Positions 42,792 through 52,683 of a DNA stretch of 64,000 nt are shown here, one piece after another. The notes beneath the pieces were generated by a model. It was not told the DNA's origin. It was given only the letters and a program-made list of their open reading frames with translations, and made no database searches. Both the position numbers and the translations under genes were made by a program. The DNA is from Acidobacteriota bacterium (lineage in GTDB: Bacteria > Acidobacteriota > Vicinamibacteria > Vicinamibacterales > UBA2999), in NCBI GenBank assembly GCA_020851565.1, contig JADZCN010000030.1, forward strand, positions 1 to 64,000, written 5' to 3'. Every line of letters begins with the position of its first letter. The first letter of the stretch is position 1.

Positions 42792-44414
42792 ATGGTGGGT
42801 AGTCGCTTGTTGCAGATGGTCGTGGCCGTCACGCTGGTGACAGGGGCGTGGGCGGCGGGGCGGGCCGAGCAGGGACCGCCGCCGGCGCCGTTCGCCCCTG
42901 GGCTCGAGGCGTTCGACGTCGTCATCCGCAACGCGCGCGTGCTGGATGGCACAGGCAATCCCTGGTATCGCGCGGACATCGGCATCCGCGGTGACCGCAT
43001 CGCGGCCGTGGGAGCGCTGCCCAATGCGATGGGCGAGACCTTCCTCGATGCGAAGGACCGCTACGTCACGCCCGGCTTCATCGATGTCCACTCGCACGCC
43101 GGCCCCGGCCTGCTCACCGAACAGCTCAGGCACGGCCATCCGGTGCTGGCGCAGGGCATCACGACCGTCTTCGTCAATCCTGACGGCGGCGGGCCCGTGG
43201 ACCTCAGGACGCAGCGCGCCACCTACGAGAAACAGGGCATCGGGCCGAACGTCGGGCTCTTCGTGCCGCACGGCTCCATCCGCCAGCAGGTCATGGGCAT
43301 GTCGGACCGGGATCCGGATGCCGGCGAGGTGGCGAAGATGGCCGAGCTCGCGCGGCAGGGCATGCTGGCCGGCGCGCTGGGCCTGTCGAGCGGCCTCTAC
43401 TACGCGCCCGGCAGCTACTCGAAGACCGCGGAGGTCGTGGCCATCGCGAGGGCCACGGCACCCTTCGGAGGTGTCTACTCCAGCCATATCCGCGACGAGG
43501 CGGACTACACCATCGGCGTCGTCGCGGCGGTGGACGAAGTGATTGCCGTCGCCGAGCAGGCGGGCGTCATCGGTGTGGTGTCGCACATGAAGGCGCTGGG
43601 ACCCGGCAGCTGGGGCCTGTCGAAGACGCTGGTGGAGCACATCGAGGCCGCCCGCACACGCGGGGTGCAGGTGTTTGCCGACCAGTACGCCTATGAGGCG
43701 AGCGGCACGGGCATTGTCGGCGCGCTGATGCCGCGATCCGCCCAGGTCGGTGGCCGCGACGCGATGATGAAGCGCATCCGCGGCGAGCTGCGCGAGGAGA
43801 TCCGCGAAGCGGTGAAGACGAACATCGCGCGGCGCGGCGGCGCCGACACGCTGATGGTGAGCCGTTACGCGGCGGACCCGTCCTTCGAGGGCCAGCGCCT
43901 CTCGGAGCTCGCCGCGAAGGCCGGCGTGGCGCCGGAGGAGTACGCCCTGCAGATGCTCGAGAAGGGCGACGCCAGCCTCGTGTCCTTCAACATGTCCGAG
44001 GACGACATCGAGCACATCATGCGGCAGCCGTGGACGATGACGTGCACGGACGGCGACCTTGTGCCGATGGGCCAGGGCAAGCCGCACCCGCGCGCCTACG
44101 GCGCGTTCCCGCGCAAGCTGAAGCGCTACGTCCGCGAGCGCGGCGCCATCGGCCTCGCGGAGGCCATTCGCACGATGACGTCACTTCCCGCCACCGTGTT
44201 CGGCCTGAAGGACCGCGGGCAGATCCGCGTGGGCGCGTACGCGGACCTGCTGATCTTCGACCTCGCGCAGGTGAACGACGCCGCCACCTACCAGGATCCC
44301 CATCAGCTGGCCGAGGGGATGACCGACATCCTCGTCAACGGCCGCTGGGCGCGCAGGGATGGGCAGTTCATCGCCACGCTGGCAGGGCGCGTCGTCGTCC
44401 CGGTACGGCGCTAG
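42792..44414 (+). CDS. Secreted amidohydrolase, N-acyl-D-amino-acid deacylase family
   Basis: 540 residues from the ATG at 42792. Signal peptide: MVGSRLLQMVVAVTLVTGAWAAG. The metal-dependent amidohydrolase core is clear: GFIDVHSHAGPG (H100, H102), GALGLSSGLYYAPGSY, VYSSHIRDEADY, GVVSHMKALG, and the C-terminal sheet GQIRVGAYADLLIFDL. The closest family is D-aminoacylase (AAA-type), with export to the periplasm inferred. It may act on D-amino-acid residues from cell wall or peptides. Confidence 0.9.
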   Translation: MVGSRLLQMVVAVTLVTGAWAAGRAEQGPPPAPFAPGLEAFDVVIRNARVLDGTGNPWYRADIGIRGDRIAAVGALPNAMGETFLDAKDRYVTPGFIDVHSHAGPGLLTEQLRHGHPVLAQGITTVFVNPDGGGPVDLRTQRATYEKQGIGPNVGLFVPHGSIRQQVMGMSDRDPDAGEVAKMAELARQGMLAGALGLSSGLYYAPGSYSKTAEVVAIARATAPFGGVYSSHIRDEADYTIGVVAAVDEVIAVAEQAGVIGVVSHMKALGPGSWGLSKTLVEHIEAARTRGVQVFADQYAYEASGTGIVGALMPRSAQVGGRDAMMKRIRGELREEIREAVKTNIARRGGADTLMVSRYAADPSFEGQRLSELAAKAGVAPEEYALQMLEKGDASLVSFNMSEDDIEHIMRQPWTMTCTDGDLVPMGQGKPHPRAYGAFPRKLKRYVRERGAIGLAEAIRTMTSLPATVFGLKDRGQIRVGAYADLLIFDLAQVNDAATYQDPHQLAEGMTDILVNGRWARRDGQFIATLAGRVVVPVRR

Positions 44415-44839
44415 CCGCGCTTGCCCTCGATGACGATCACCGGGTCCTCGAGCCTGGTTTCGGTCGCGCCCTCGACGAGCCAGACCTCGTACTTGTAGGA
44501 AGCGTTCTCGACGCCCGTGGGCACGAGCGCACCGATCGTGCGCCGCGGCCGGCGGTCGTCTTTGGGCCGCCGCTCCGTGAACGGGCTGTTCTCGCGATCG
44601 AACCGGAGCTCGATATGGGCATCCCGCGGGAGCGGCGTCTCCTCCTCGATGTGCCAGCGCATGGGCATGAGCCGCTTGAGCCTGACGGTCTGGTCGCCCG
44701 TCGTGCTCCGCCATCCGCTCGAATCCTTGCGGACGGTGATGATCGTGTGCCTCCCGGAGGCGGCGAACGCCCGCAACCCGAAGGCGCCGGCGCCGAGGCC
44801 GACCAGCAGGGAGAGGAACGATGCCATTTCGATGCTCAT
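44411..44839 (-). CDS. Hypothetical protein with one membrane anchor
   Basis: 142 residues, not recognised. The N-terminus (MASFLSLLVGLGAGAFGLRAFAA) is a probable membrane segment. The rest is a soluble domain with many charged residues, including RLKRLMPMRWHIEEETPLP and WLVEGATETRLEDPVIVIEG, probably beta-rich. It overlaps the kinase stop upstream by four bases, so it is probably made from the same mRNA. Confidence 0.65.
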   Translation of the reverse strand: MSIEMASFLSLLVGLGAGAFGLRAFAASGRHTIITVRKDSSGWRSTTGDQTVRLKRLMPMRWHIEEETPLPRDAHIELRFDRENSPFTERRPKDDRRPRRTIGALVPTGVENASYKYEVWLVEGATETRLEDPVIVIEGKRG

Positions 44840-47409
44840 GGGGGAGCTCCTTTGTGTTGGCCCGACGCCAGCAGGGCGTCGAACGCCGGGAGGCGGCGCA
44901 GGGACTCGAGGTCCTCTTCGGCCGCCACGAGGGACGGGCTGTATCCGCCGTCGATGGCCTCCTTCAGCAAGGCCAGTGCCTCCGTGGCCTGTCCCGCCAG
45001 GGCGTGCACGACCGCGCTGGCGAAGCGCACGTGGATGTTCTCGGGTGCCAGGACGATCGCGCGACCCACGTGTACCAGGGCGGCCTCGACGTCTCCGGAC
45101 TTGGCGAGCAGCACCCCCAGTGAAGCCAGGCGCTCGGCATCCGTCGGGTTGACCTTCAGTTCGGCCTCGGCCAGCTTCACGGCCGTCTCGTACGCCGCGC
45201 GCGCGTCCCGTCGGCGGCCGAGCCGACGGTAGGCATCCCCGAGGTTGCGGTGGAAGTCAGGTTCGTTCGGCCGCAGTTCCACCGCTCTCTGGTACGCCTC
45301 GGCGGCACGCGCGTAATCACCCCGCTGGTAATGGATCGTACCGATGTTGCTGACGGCGCCCGGTGACGGTCGAATGGCGATGGACCGCTCGTAGCTGGCG
45401 AGCGCGCGCTCGTTGTCTCCCAGGGTCTGGTAGACGGCGCCCAGCTGCTGATAGCCGTAGTGGTTGTCGGGCTGCAGCCGCGTCAGCTCCTCGAATGCCT
45501 GTGCGGCCTCCGGGTAGCGTCCGGCATTGAAGAGGGCGAGGCCGAGGTCGTTGTAGTGGCCCCAGTAGCCGGGGCGCAGATCGATGGCGCGCTGGAACTC
45601 CACGACCGCCTCGTCGATGCGGCCTTCGCGCGCGAGGACCTGTCCGAGTTGCCGCCTCGCTTCGTCGAAGTTCGGCCACAGGACCAGGGCATGCCGCAGT
45701 TCCTCGGCGGCCTCCGCCAGTCGCCCGCCCCCCGCGAGCACGACCGCCAGCGTGTACCGGACCTCGGGCCGGTCGGGAGCCAGCCGGAGTGCCGTCGTGC
45801 TGCTGTCGTTGGCCCGTGCCATCCACTGCGGATCACGCGTCTCGCCGTACTGCCGCCAGCAGGTCTCGGCCAGCGCCGCATGCGCGAGCCCGAATCGCGA
45901 ATCGATCCGGATGGCCTCCGAGAAGGCGGCCACCGCCTTGTCGAGATTGCCCTGCACGTCACGGCGTTCGAGCAACGAGCGCCCCTGCCAGTAGGCCTCG
46001 AGGGCCGCGGGGCTCGCGGTGGGCGGAAGATCCGGGCGCACGGCGCGCAGCCCGGACACGTGGACGCGAAGAGCCGAAGTGACGGATTGCGCGAGCCGCG
46101 ACTGGAGGTCGAAGATCTGGTTCAACGTACCCGGAAACGTCTCGGCCCAGGCAATCGAACGATCCGGCCGAACGAGCGTCAGCGAGACGTGAAGGCGCTC
46201 CCCGGACTGTTGCACGCTGCCCTCGACGAGGAACGTCGCGCCCAGGTCCTTGACCAGCGCTTCCATATCGCGCGACCGCTCGCGGGCCTCCGCGACAGCC
46301 CCGCGAGAGAGCACGGTCACCCCTGGCAGCATCGCGAGGCTGGTGATCAGGCTGTCGGCAACACCCGCGGCGATGTAGTCCCGGGACGAATCCGCGCCGA
46401 GGCTGCTGAGCGGAAGCACCGCCACCACCGGCACGGCGGCTGGCCCTGGCGCCACGGAGGCCGTCCGCTGCCGGAGCCATCCCACGAGGCCGCCCACGAG
46501 CGCCAGGAGCAGGGCCGCGGTCACCAGCGCCCGGCGTGTCAGCGGGCGCCGGGGGGCATGCGCCGTGCCATGCGTCGTCGTCGGCCGCGGTCGGAGCGCC
46601 CGCACCACGTCGTGTGCCGACGCGGGCCGCTGCCGCGGATTGCGCGCCAGCAGCGACGCGACGAGATCGTCGAGGTCTCCGGGGATGGCCGGCGCGACGC
46701 TTCGAAGCCGCGGCGCGTCCTGGGAGAGCATGACCTGCGCGAGCGCCAAGGCGTCGTGGCCGGGAAATGGCCGCCGGCCCGCGAGCATCTCGAACAGCAT
46801 CACGCCCAGCGCGAAGAGGTCCGCGCGCGCGTCCACCTGGCCCGACACCCATTGCTCGGGCGCCGCGTACCCGGGCGTACCGACGATGTCACCGACGCTC
46901 GTGCCGCCTCCGGCCACGGTCGGGGCCGAGTCCGGCGGCAGCGTGCGCGCGACGCCGAAGTCGAGGATCTTGGTGCGGCCCTCGGGGGTGAGGATGACGT
47001 TGGCCGGCTTCAAGTCGCGGTGAACGACGCCGTGACGATGAGCGGCGTCGAGCGCGTCGGCCAGCTGGACGGTGATGTCCGTGGCCTCGGGAAGGGGCAC
47101 GGCCCCGCGCGACAGCCGCGCCTGCAGCGTCTCCCCTTCCACGAACTCGAACACGATCACCACGTGCCCGTTGTGGTCGAGGACGTCGTGGACCGCGGCA
47201 ATGCCGGGGTGCGTGAGGCTGGCCGCGGCGCGCGCCTCGCGCATGAGCCGCTCGCGTCCGCGCGTGTCCTGATCGTCCGAGGCGCGAACCGTCTTGAGCG
47301 CGACGGGCCGGCCCAGGCGCGTGTCATCGGCGAGCCACACTTCGCCCATCCCGCCGGTGCCGAGCGGGCGCACGACCCGATATGGACCGAGGGAAGTCCC
47401 AGGGATCAC
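44836..47409 (-). CDS. Ser/Thr protein kinase with C-terminal TPR array
   Basis: 857 residues. An N-terminal Hanks-type kinase covers ~10-270, with GTGGMGEVW, Lys39, HRDLKPAN (Asp132) and DFG (150-152). A membrane helix at about 292-310 follows. The periplasmic half begins with a TolB-N-like segment (PVVAVLPLSSLGADSSRDYIAAGVADSL to VEGSVQQSGERLHVSLTLV), then about ten TPRs. This layout is common in Acidobacteria and Myxobacteria. Substrates are not known; signal transfer across the membrane is inferred. Confidence 0.93.
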   Translation of the reverse strand: MIPGTSLGPYRVVRPLGTGGMGEVWLADDTRLGRPVALKTVRASDDQDTRGRERLMREARAAASLTHPGIAAVHDVLDHNGHVVIVFEFVEGETLQARLSRGAVPLPEATDITVQLADALDAAHRHGVVHRDLKPANVILTPEGRTKILDFGVARTLPPDSAPTVAGGGTSVGDIVGTPGYAAPEQWVSGQVDARADLFALGVMLFEMLAGRRPFPGHDALALAQVMLSQDAPRLRSVAPAIPGDLDDLVASLLARNPRQRPASAHDVVRALRPRPTTTHGTAHAPRRPLTRRALVTAALLLALVGGLVGWLRQRTASVAPGPAAVPVVAVLPLSSLGADSSRDYIAAGVADSLITSLAMLPGVTVLSRGAVAEARERSRDMEALVKDLGATFLVEGSVQQSGERLHVSLTLVRPDRSIAWAETFPGTLNQIFDLQSRLAQSVTSALRVHVSGLRAVRPDLPPTASPAALEAYWQGRSLLERRDVQGNLDKAVAAFSEAIRIDSRFGLAHAALAETCWRQYGETRDPQWMARANDSSTTALRLAPDRPEVRYTLAVVLAGGGRLAEAAEELRHALVLWPNFDEARRQLGQVLAREGRIDEAVVEFQRAIDLRPGYWGHYNDLGLALFNAGRYPEAAQAFEELTRLQPDNHYGYQQLGAVYQTLGDNERALASYERSIAIRPSPGAVSNIGTIHYQRGDYARAAEAYQRAVELRPNEPDFHRNLGDAYRRLGRRRDARAAYETAVKLAEAELKVNPTDAERLASLGVLLAKSGDVEAALVHVGRAIVLAPENIHVRFASAVVHALAGQATEALALLKEAIDGGYSPSLVAAEEDLESLRRLPAFDALLASGQHKGAPP

Positions 47410-47452
47410 GATGCCCCCGCGCCGCCGCGGGCCGAGAATACCACGCAGCCGA

Positions 47453-48709
47453 TCAGTCGTCGTGCGTGATCAGACGGACGCTGCGCTGGTACGTCACGTA
47501 GGAGATGGCCCACTGCAGCATCACCGACGCGCGATTGCGGAAGCCGATCAGGAAGAAGATGTGGAGGAACACCCAGAAGAGCCAGCCGAGGTAGCCCGAC
47601 AGGCGCAGGAAGCCGAAATCGGCGATGGCCGCGTTCCGGCCGATGGTGGCCAGGTTGCCGGGATCGAGGTATCGGAACGGCCTGGTCGGCTCGCCCGATA
47701 GGCGTCGCACCGCGTTGCGCGCGGCATGCCGGCCCAGCTGCTTGGCGGCCTGAGCCACCCCCGGCAGCGGCCTGCCGGTCTGATGGGTGAACGACGCCAG
47801 GTCGCCGGCGATGAACACATCGGGAAACCCGGGCACGGACAGGTCCGGCTCGACGACCACACGGCCGGCACGATCCAGCTCAGTCCCGAAGCAACGGCCG
47901 AGCGACGAGGCCTGCACCCCGGCCGCCCAGAGCACCGTGTCGGCTTCGATGCGCTCGCCGCCGAGCATCACCCCGCCCTCGTCGATGGAGGTGACCGCGG
48001 TCCCCTCGCGCACCTGGACACCCAGCCGGGTGAGGGAGCGGCGCGCCGACGCGCGCAGGGAATCCGGAAACGTCGTCAGGATGGATGGGCCGGCCTCGAG
48101 CAGCAGGATGCGGGCGGAGGCCGGGTCGACGTTGTCGAATTCGGACCGGAGCGCCTGACGGGCAATCTCGGCCAGCGCGCCCGCCAACTCCACGCCGGTC
48201 GGACCGCCGCCGACGATCACGAAGGTGAGCAGCCGGCGCTGACGCGCGGGATCCGTCTCGCGCTCGGCCTTCTCGAACGCCAGCAGCACGCGCTTCCGGA
48301 TCTCGAGCGCATCGTCGAGCGTCTTGAGTCCGGGCGCGCGAGGCTGCCAGTCGTCGTGGCCGAAATACGAGTGTGTCACCCCCGTGGCGAGGATCAACGC
48401 GTCGTACGCCAGCGTTTGCCCGCCGTCGAGGTGGAGGCACTTCGCCGCGGGATCGACGCGCTCGACGGTCGCGAGCAGCACGCGGAGGTTGGCCTGCCGC
48501 CGGAGGATCCAGCGGATGGGCGACGCGATGTCGCCGGGGGAGAGCCCCGCCGTGGCAACCTGGTACAGCAGCGGCTGGAAGACGTGATGATTGTGCCGAT
48601 CCACCAGCGTGACGCGCACGGGCTCGCGCGCCAGCGCCCGGGACGCATCGAGCCCCGCGAACCCGCCGCCGACGATGACGATGTGAGGGACGTGGGGACC
48701 GTCGGTCAT
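47453..48709 (-). CDS. Type II NADH dehydrogenase-like FAD oxidoreductase (NDH-2)
   Basis: 418 residues from the ATG at 48709. FAD-binding HIVIVGGGFAGLDASRAL, the NADH-binding TFVIVGGGPTGVELAGALAEIA, and the C-terminal amphipathic/membrane part YLGWLFWVFLHIFFLIGFRNRASVMLQW are all typical of NDH-2. It would pass electrons from NADH to quinone without pumping protons. It overlaps the stop of the upstream permease gene by four bases. Confidence 0.93.
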   Translation of the reverse strand: MTDGPHVPHIVIVGGGFAGLDASRALAREPVRVTLVDRHNHHVFQPLLYQVATAGLSPGDIASPIRWILRRQANLRVLLATVERVDPAAKCLHLDGGQTLAYDALILATGVTHSYFGHDDWQPRAPGLKTLDDALEIRKRVLLAFEKAERETDPARQRRLLTFVIVGGGPTGVELAGALAEIARQALRSEFDNVDPASARILLLEAGPSILTTFPDSLRASARRSLTRLGVQVREGTAVTSIDEGGVMLGGERIEADTVLWAAGVQASSLGRCFGTELDRAGRVVVEPDLSVPGFPDVFIAGDLASFTHQTGRPLPGVAQAAKQLGRHAARNAVRRLSGEPTRPFRYLDPGNLATIGRNAAIADFGFLRLSGYLGWLFWVFLHIFFLIGFRNRASVMLQWAISYVTYQRSVRLITHDD

Positions 48710-49983
48710 TCGTAGCGCAGGGCCTCGACCGGATCCAGCCCCGCCGCGCGCCGGGCCGGCCAGTACCCCGCCAGAATACCAACGAACACCGACGTGGTCA
48801 GCCCCGACAGCACGGCCCACCACGGAGGGGCGGCCGGGAACGTGGGGGCCAGGAAGGCCGCCAGCAGCCCGAGCGCCGTGGCCAGCACGACGCCCGCCAC
48901 CCCGCCGGCTCCAGACAGGATGGCCGCCTCGAAGAGGAACTGGCGCAGCACCTCGCCGCGCTTCGCGCCAATCGCCAGGCGGACACCGATCTCGCGCGTG
49001 CGCTCGGTGACGCTGATGATCATCACGTTCGCAATGCCGATGCCGCCGATGACCAGGCTGACGGCAGCCAGCGCGATCGTGGCCCAGAAGATCTGCGACC
49101 CCAGCCGATCGAACTGCGCGATGATCTGGTCGGCGGTATTCAGCGCGAAGTTGTCGGGCTCGCCCGGCGGCACGTTCCGAAGCAGTCGGAGGATGGTGGC
49201 GGCCTCGAGGCGCGCCTCTTCCCTGAGCCCCGGGAACGCGCGGATGTACAGGACCGTGTTCTCCGCGTCCGGGAACTTCAGGCGGGCGGTGTTCACGGGA
49301 ATGGCAACCACGCGATCGTTGCGGTTCTCTCCAAAGAACGTGCCCCGACGCGGCGCCAGTTCTCCCACCACGTAGTAACGGTCGCCGCCCAGCAGGAACG
49401 ACTGGCCCACGGACGATCGCGCCCCGAACAGCGCGCGCGCGATGCTGGACCCGAGCACCGCCACCTGGGCGCGGGCGCGCTCCTCGTAGTCGGTGAACGG
49501 GCGGCCCCCGGTGAACTCGGCGCCCACGACATCGTAGAAGTTCGGCGAGATACCTTCGACGAGCAGCGTGTCGGACTCGTTGATGCCCGCCCGGGCGGTG
49601 ATCGCGCGCGTCCCGGTGACGACGGGGACGATGAGCTCGATGCCGACGTCCCGAATCGAAGGGCCGAGCGCCGCGATCCTCGGCGCGAACTCAGCCCTCA
49701 AGGGCGGCCGCTTGACGTCCTGCGACGTGCCGGCGGCGTACGGCTCCCCGCTCGTGTGGAAGGCGAAGATGTTGTCCGTGCCCAGCTCGCGAAAGAGCAG
49801 CGCCACGCTGTTGCGCAGGCCCACGAGCGTGGACGACACCAGCACCACCGTCACGATGCCGATGACGACACCGATGATGGCGAGGGCGGAACGGGCCGGC
49901 TGCGAGCGGATGGACTCGACGGCGAGCACGGCGGCCTCGCGCAGCTCGCTCGCCACCGACTCCTGGATGGGCGCGGTCGCCAT
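48706..49983 (-). CDS. MacB/FtsX-type ABC permease
   Basis: 425 residues. One N-terminal helix (RSALAIIGVVIGIVTVVLV), a MacB periplasmic core, and three C-terminal helices with SVTERTREIGVRLAIGAKRGEVLRQFL. It lies three bases behind a second permease of similar layout and overlaps the NDH-2 gene. No ATPase gene is adjacent, unlike the usual MacAB arrangement. Confidence 0.92.
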   Translation of the reverse strand: MATAPIQESVASELREAAVLAVESIRSQPARSALAIIGVVIGIVTVVLVSSTLVGLRNSVALLFRELGTDNIFAFHTSGEPYAAGTSQDVKRPPLRAEFAPRIAALGPSIRDVGIELIVPVVTGTRAITARAGINESDTLLVEGISPNFYDVVGAEFTGGRPFTDYEERARAQVAVLGSSIARALFGARSSVGQSFLLGGDRYYVVGELAPRRGTFFGENRNDRVVAIPVNTARLKFPDAENTVLYIRAFPGLREEARLEAATILRLLRNVPPGEPDNFALNTADQIIAQFDRLGSQIFWATIALAAVSLVIGGIGIANVMIISVTERTREIGVRLAIGAKRGEVLRQFLFEAAILSGAGGVAGVVLATALGLLAAFLAPTFPAAPPWWAVLSGLTTSVFVGILAGYWPARRAAGLDPVEALRYE

Positions 49984-49986
49984 GGT

Positions 49987-51219
49987 CTACTCCGACCTCA
50001 TCGCGGTCACCACGTCGAGATGTACCGCGCGGCGCGCGGGGTACCAGCCGGCGACCAGCCCGCTCAGGCCTGATGCAGCCAGGCTGACGGCCACGGTCGC
50101 CGGCGCCACGGTGAGGGGCAGGTCGAAGGCCCTCGCCGCCATCGTGACCAGGGCCACGGCGGCAGCCGTGCCCGTGGTGCCGCCGATGAGCGCCACGAGC
50201 GCCGACTCGGCCAGCACCTCGCGCATGATCTGCACGCGCGGGGCGCCGACGGCCCGGCGCAGGCCGATCTCGCGCGTGCGCTGGGTGACGGAGACGAGCA
50301 CCGTGTTGGTGATGACCACGATCGCGGCCAGCAGGGCCATCAGCGAGATGGGCCCCGCCGCCGCGCCGATGCGCTCCGACAGGTTCGCGACGAAGTCACG
50401 GGCGGCGTCAGGCGTGAGGATGTCGAAGGTGTCGGGCACGCCGGGGCCGAGCGCCCGGCGGGCGCGGAGCGACACGCGCGCGCGGTCCTCACCCACCACC
50501 GAAGGCCGGTCGCCGGTGGCCTTCGCGAAAATCTGAAGGGAGGCCGGTGCGCCGAACGCGCGCTCGTAGGCCAGCAGCGGAATCCAGACGTACTTGTCGA
50601 GCGTGACGCCGCCCGACTGCCCCTGGCGGTCCTGGATCCCGATGACGGTGAACCGCCGGCCCGCGAGGCGCAGTGGCTGCCCGAGCGGATCCACGCCGGG
50701 GAACAGCGCGTCGACCACGTCGGCGCCGACAATCGCAACCGGCTCGCCCCGCCCGTCCTCGTCCGCCCGGAAAAAGCGCCCCCGGCCAATCGTGAGGTCG
50801 CGCAGCTCGGCGATCTCCCAGGTCGTGCCGGTCACCGACGCGCCTTCGAACTTCCGCCCGCCGGCCGTCACATCGGCCCGGGTCTGGGCGTTGGGGGCGT
50901 ACAGGACGAGACCGCCGGCATGGCGCTCGAGGAACTTCAGCTCGGAGCGGCGGATCGGCGGGTTGCGCTGGAGCTGCTCCTGCAGCTCGCGCCGCGACAC
51001 GCTTCCCGGCGACGCCACCTGCGCGATGAGGAAGGTGTCGGCGCCGAAGGTTCGCGCCGTCGTCTGCTGTGCGTAGCGCGCGATGCCGTCCAGCGCCGAT
51101 ACGACGAGCACGATCGTGGCGACAGCGACGGCGATGGCCAGCGCGCCAAGTCCGGCCCTCAACGGGTTCCCGCGGATGGCCGCGCCCCCCTGCCGCAGTG
51201 CTTCGCGTATCATCCGCAC
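49987..51219 (-). CDS. MacB/FtsX-type ABC permease
   Basis: 410 residues starting MRMIREALRQGGAAIRGNPL. Same architecture as the next gene, with VSVTQRTREIGLRRAVGAPRVQIMREVL in the helix cluster. The two permeases could form a heterodimer. The adaptor gene at 51280 is divergent with 60 bases between the starts. Confidence 0.92.
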   Translation of the reverse strand: MRMIREALRQGGAAIRGNPLRAGLGALAIAVAVATIVLVVSALDGIARYAQQTTARTFGADTFLIAQVASPGSVSRRELQEQLQRNPPIRRSELKFLERHAGGLVLYAPNAQTRADVTAGGRKFEGASVTGTTWEIAELRDLTIGRGRFFRADEDGRGEPVAIVGADVVDALFPGVDPLGQPLRLAGRRFTVIGIQDRQGQSGGVTLDKYVWIPLLAYERAFGAPASLQIFAKATGDRPSVVGEDRARVSLRARRALGPGVPDTFDILTPDAARDFVANLSERIGAAAGPISLMALLAAIVVITNTVLVSVTQRTREIGLRRAVGAPRVQIMREVLAESALVALIGGTTGTAAAVALVTMAARAFDLPLTVAPATVAVSLAASGLSGLVAGWYPARRAVHLDVVTAMRSE

Positions 51220-51279
51220 GGCTATGACGCCAGTGTCGCACCAGACGACCCCGATTCGGAGTCTAATCGTGTCACAGAC

Positions 51280-52524
51280 ATGAGCATCCGCCGCCTCCTG
51301 ATCGGAGCCGTTGTCCTTGCCGTCGCCGGGGGCGCGTGGTACGCGCGCCGCGGCGCGGCCGAGGGAACGCTCGCCGATCTCGCCACCGTCGCCCGCACTC
51401 CCACGCTGCAGTCCTACGTCACCGCTTCGGGCGAGATTGTCGCCACGCGCTATGCCGATATCGGGTCGGCGTCCATGGGCCGGCTGGTATCGCTGGCCGT
51501 CAAGGAAGGCGACCCGGTGAAGGCCGGCCAGGTGGTCGCGCGCATCGACCCCGTGCAGGCGTCGACCACGGCAGACGCCGCGGCCGCCGGGCTGCGGGCC
51601 CTCGAGGCCGAAGTCGATGCGGCGGCCAGCCAGATCCGTGCGGGTCAGGCGGACCTGGCCGCCGCCGAAGCGCGCGCGACCGATGCCCAGCGCGCGCTCA
51701 CGCGTGCGCGCGAACTGCGACAGGCCGGCCTGATCGCGCAGTCCGAGTTCGACACGGCGCAGGCGACGGCCGACTCCACCGCGGCGCAGGTGCGGGCCGC
51801 CGAGGCCGCGATCCGGCGGCTCGAGGAAACCCGCGCCGCTGCCGAGCGACGCGTCGCTCAGGGGCGGGCGGAAGTGGCGCGAGCCCGCGATGTCGTGGCC
51901 AAGACCGACATCACCGCTCCCATCGACGGCGTGGTCACGCGCCTCGACGTCGAGGAGGGCGAGATGGTGGTGATTGGCGTGCAGAACCAGCCCGGCACCA
52001 TCCTGATGACCATCTCGGACCTCAGCTCGATCAACGCCGAGGTCAAGGTGGCCGAAGCCGACGTGCTGCGCCTGGCGCTGGGGAACACCGCCGGCGTGAC
52101 GCTGGAGGCCCTTCCCGGAAAGACGTTCCCCGGCAGGGTGGTGGAGATTGGCGCCAGTGCCCTGCCGCAGCTGGGCACGCAGGCGGCCGCGCGCGAGTTC
52201 CGCGTGAAGGTCCGCCTCGAAGGCGCCCTCGAGACGCTGCGGCCCGGGCTCACGTGCGATGCCGAGATCCTGGTCGCCGAGCGGGCCAACGTCCTCGCGG
52301 TACCGCTCCAGGCCGTGGTCCAGCGCACCGGAGCCTCCGGCGCGCCAGAGGTCGGCGTCTTCGTCGTGACAGACGGGATCGCCCGCTTCACCCCCGTCAA
52401 GACCGGTATCATCGGCGGCCTCACCATCGAGGTCGAAGGCGTGCCCGAAGGCGCCTCAATCGTCTCCGGCCCCTTCCAGGCGCTGCGCGAGATTCAGTAT
52501 GGGGAAAGGATCAGGACCAGATAG
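51280..52524 (+). CDS. HlyD/MacA-type periplasmic adaptor protein
   Basis: 414 residues. An N-terminal signal anchor (LLIGAVVLAVAGGAWYARR) is followed by a lipoyl half-motif (GRLVSLAVKEGDPVKAGQVVARID) and a long Ala-rich hairpin coiled coil (~100-210). The second lipoyl half is TDITAPIDGVVTRLDVEEGEMV; then come beta-barrel and membrane-proximal domains. It probably bridges the adjacent permeases to an outer-membrane channel. The ATPase and TolC-like partners are not in the window. Confidence 0.9.
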   Translation: MSIRRLLIGAVVLAVAGGAWYARRGAAEGTLADLATVARTPTLQSYVTASGEIVATRYADIGSASMGRLVSLAVKEGDPVKAGQVVARIDPVQASTTADAAAAGLRALEAEVDAAASQIRAGQADLAAAEARATDAQRALTRARELRQAGLIAQSEFDTAQATADSTAAQVRAAEAAIRRLEETRAAAERRVAQGRAEVARARDVVAKTDITAPIDGVVTRLDVEEGEMVVIGVQNQPGTILMTISDLSSINAEVKVAEADVLRLALGNTAGVTLEALPGKTFPGRVVEIGASALPQLGTQAAAREFRVKVRLEGALETLRPGLTCDAEILVAERANVLAVPLQAVVQRTGASGAPEVGVFVVTDGIARFTPVKTGIIGGLTIEVEGVPEGASIVSGPFQALREIQYGERIRTR

Positions 52525-52527
52525 CGG

Positions 52528-52664
52528 GTTCTCAGGTTCTCGGGTTCTCGGGTTCTCGAGTTCTCGGGTTCTCGAGTTCGCCCCCGCACCCGTGCACCCC
52601 TGCACCCGTGCACCCGTGCACCCCTGCACCCCTGCACCCATGCCCCCCTGCACCCATGCACCCC
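52528..52664. repeat. GGTTCTCG tract joined to a TGCACCCC tract
   Basis: Two repeat families abut: seven GGTTCTCG/GAGTTCTC units (52528-52578), then about nine TGCACCCC/TGCACCCG units (52583-52664). They fill nearly all of the 159-base gap before the molybdopterin enzyme gene. Confidence 0.88.
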
Positions 52665-52683
52665 CTGAAGTACACTGCCGCTC

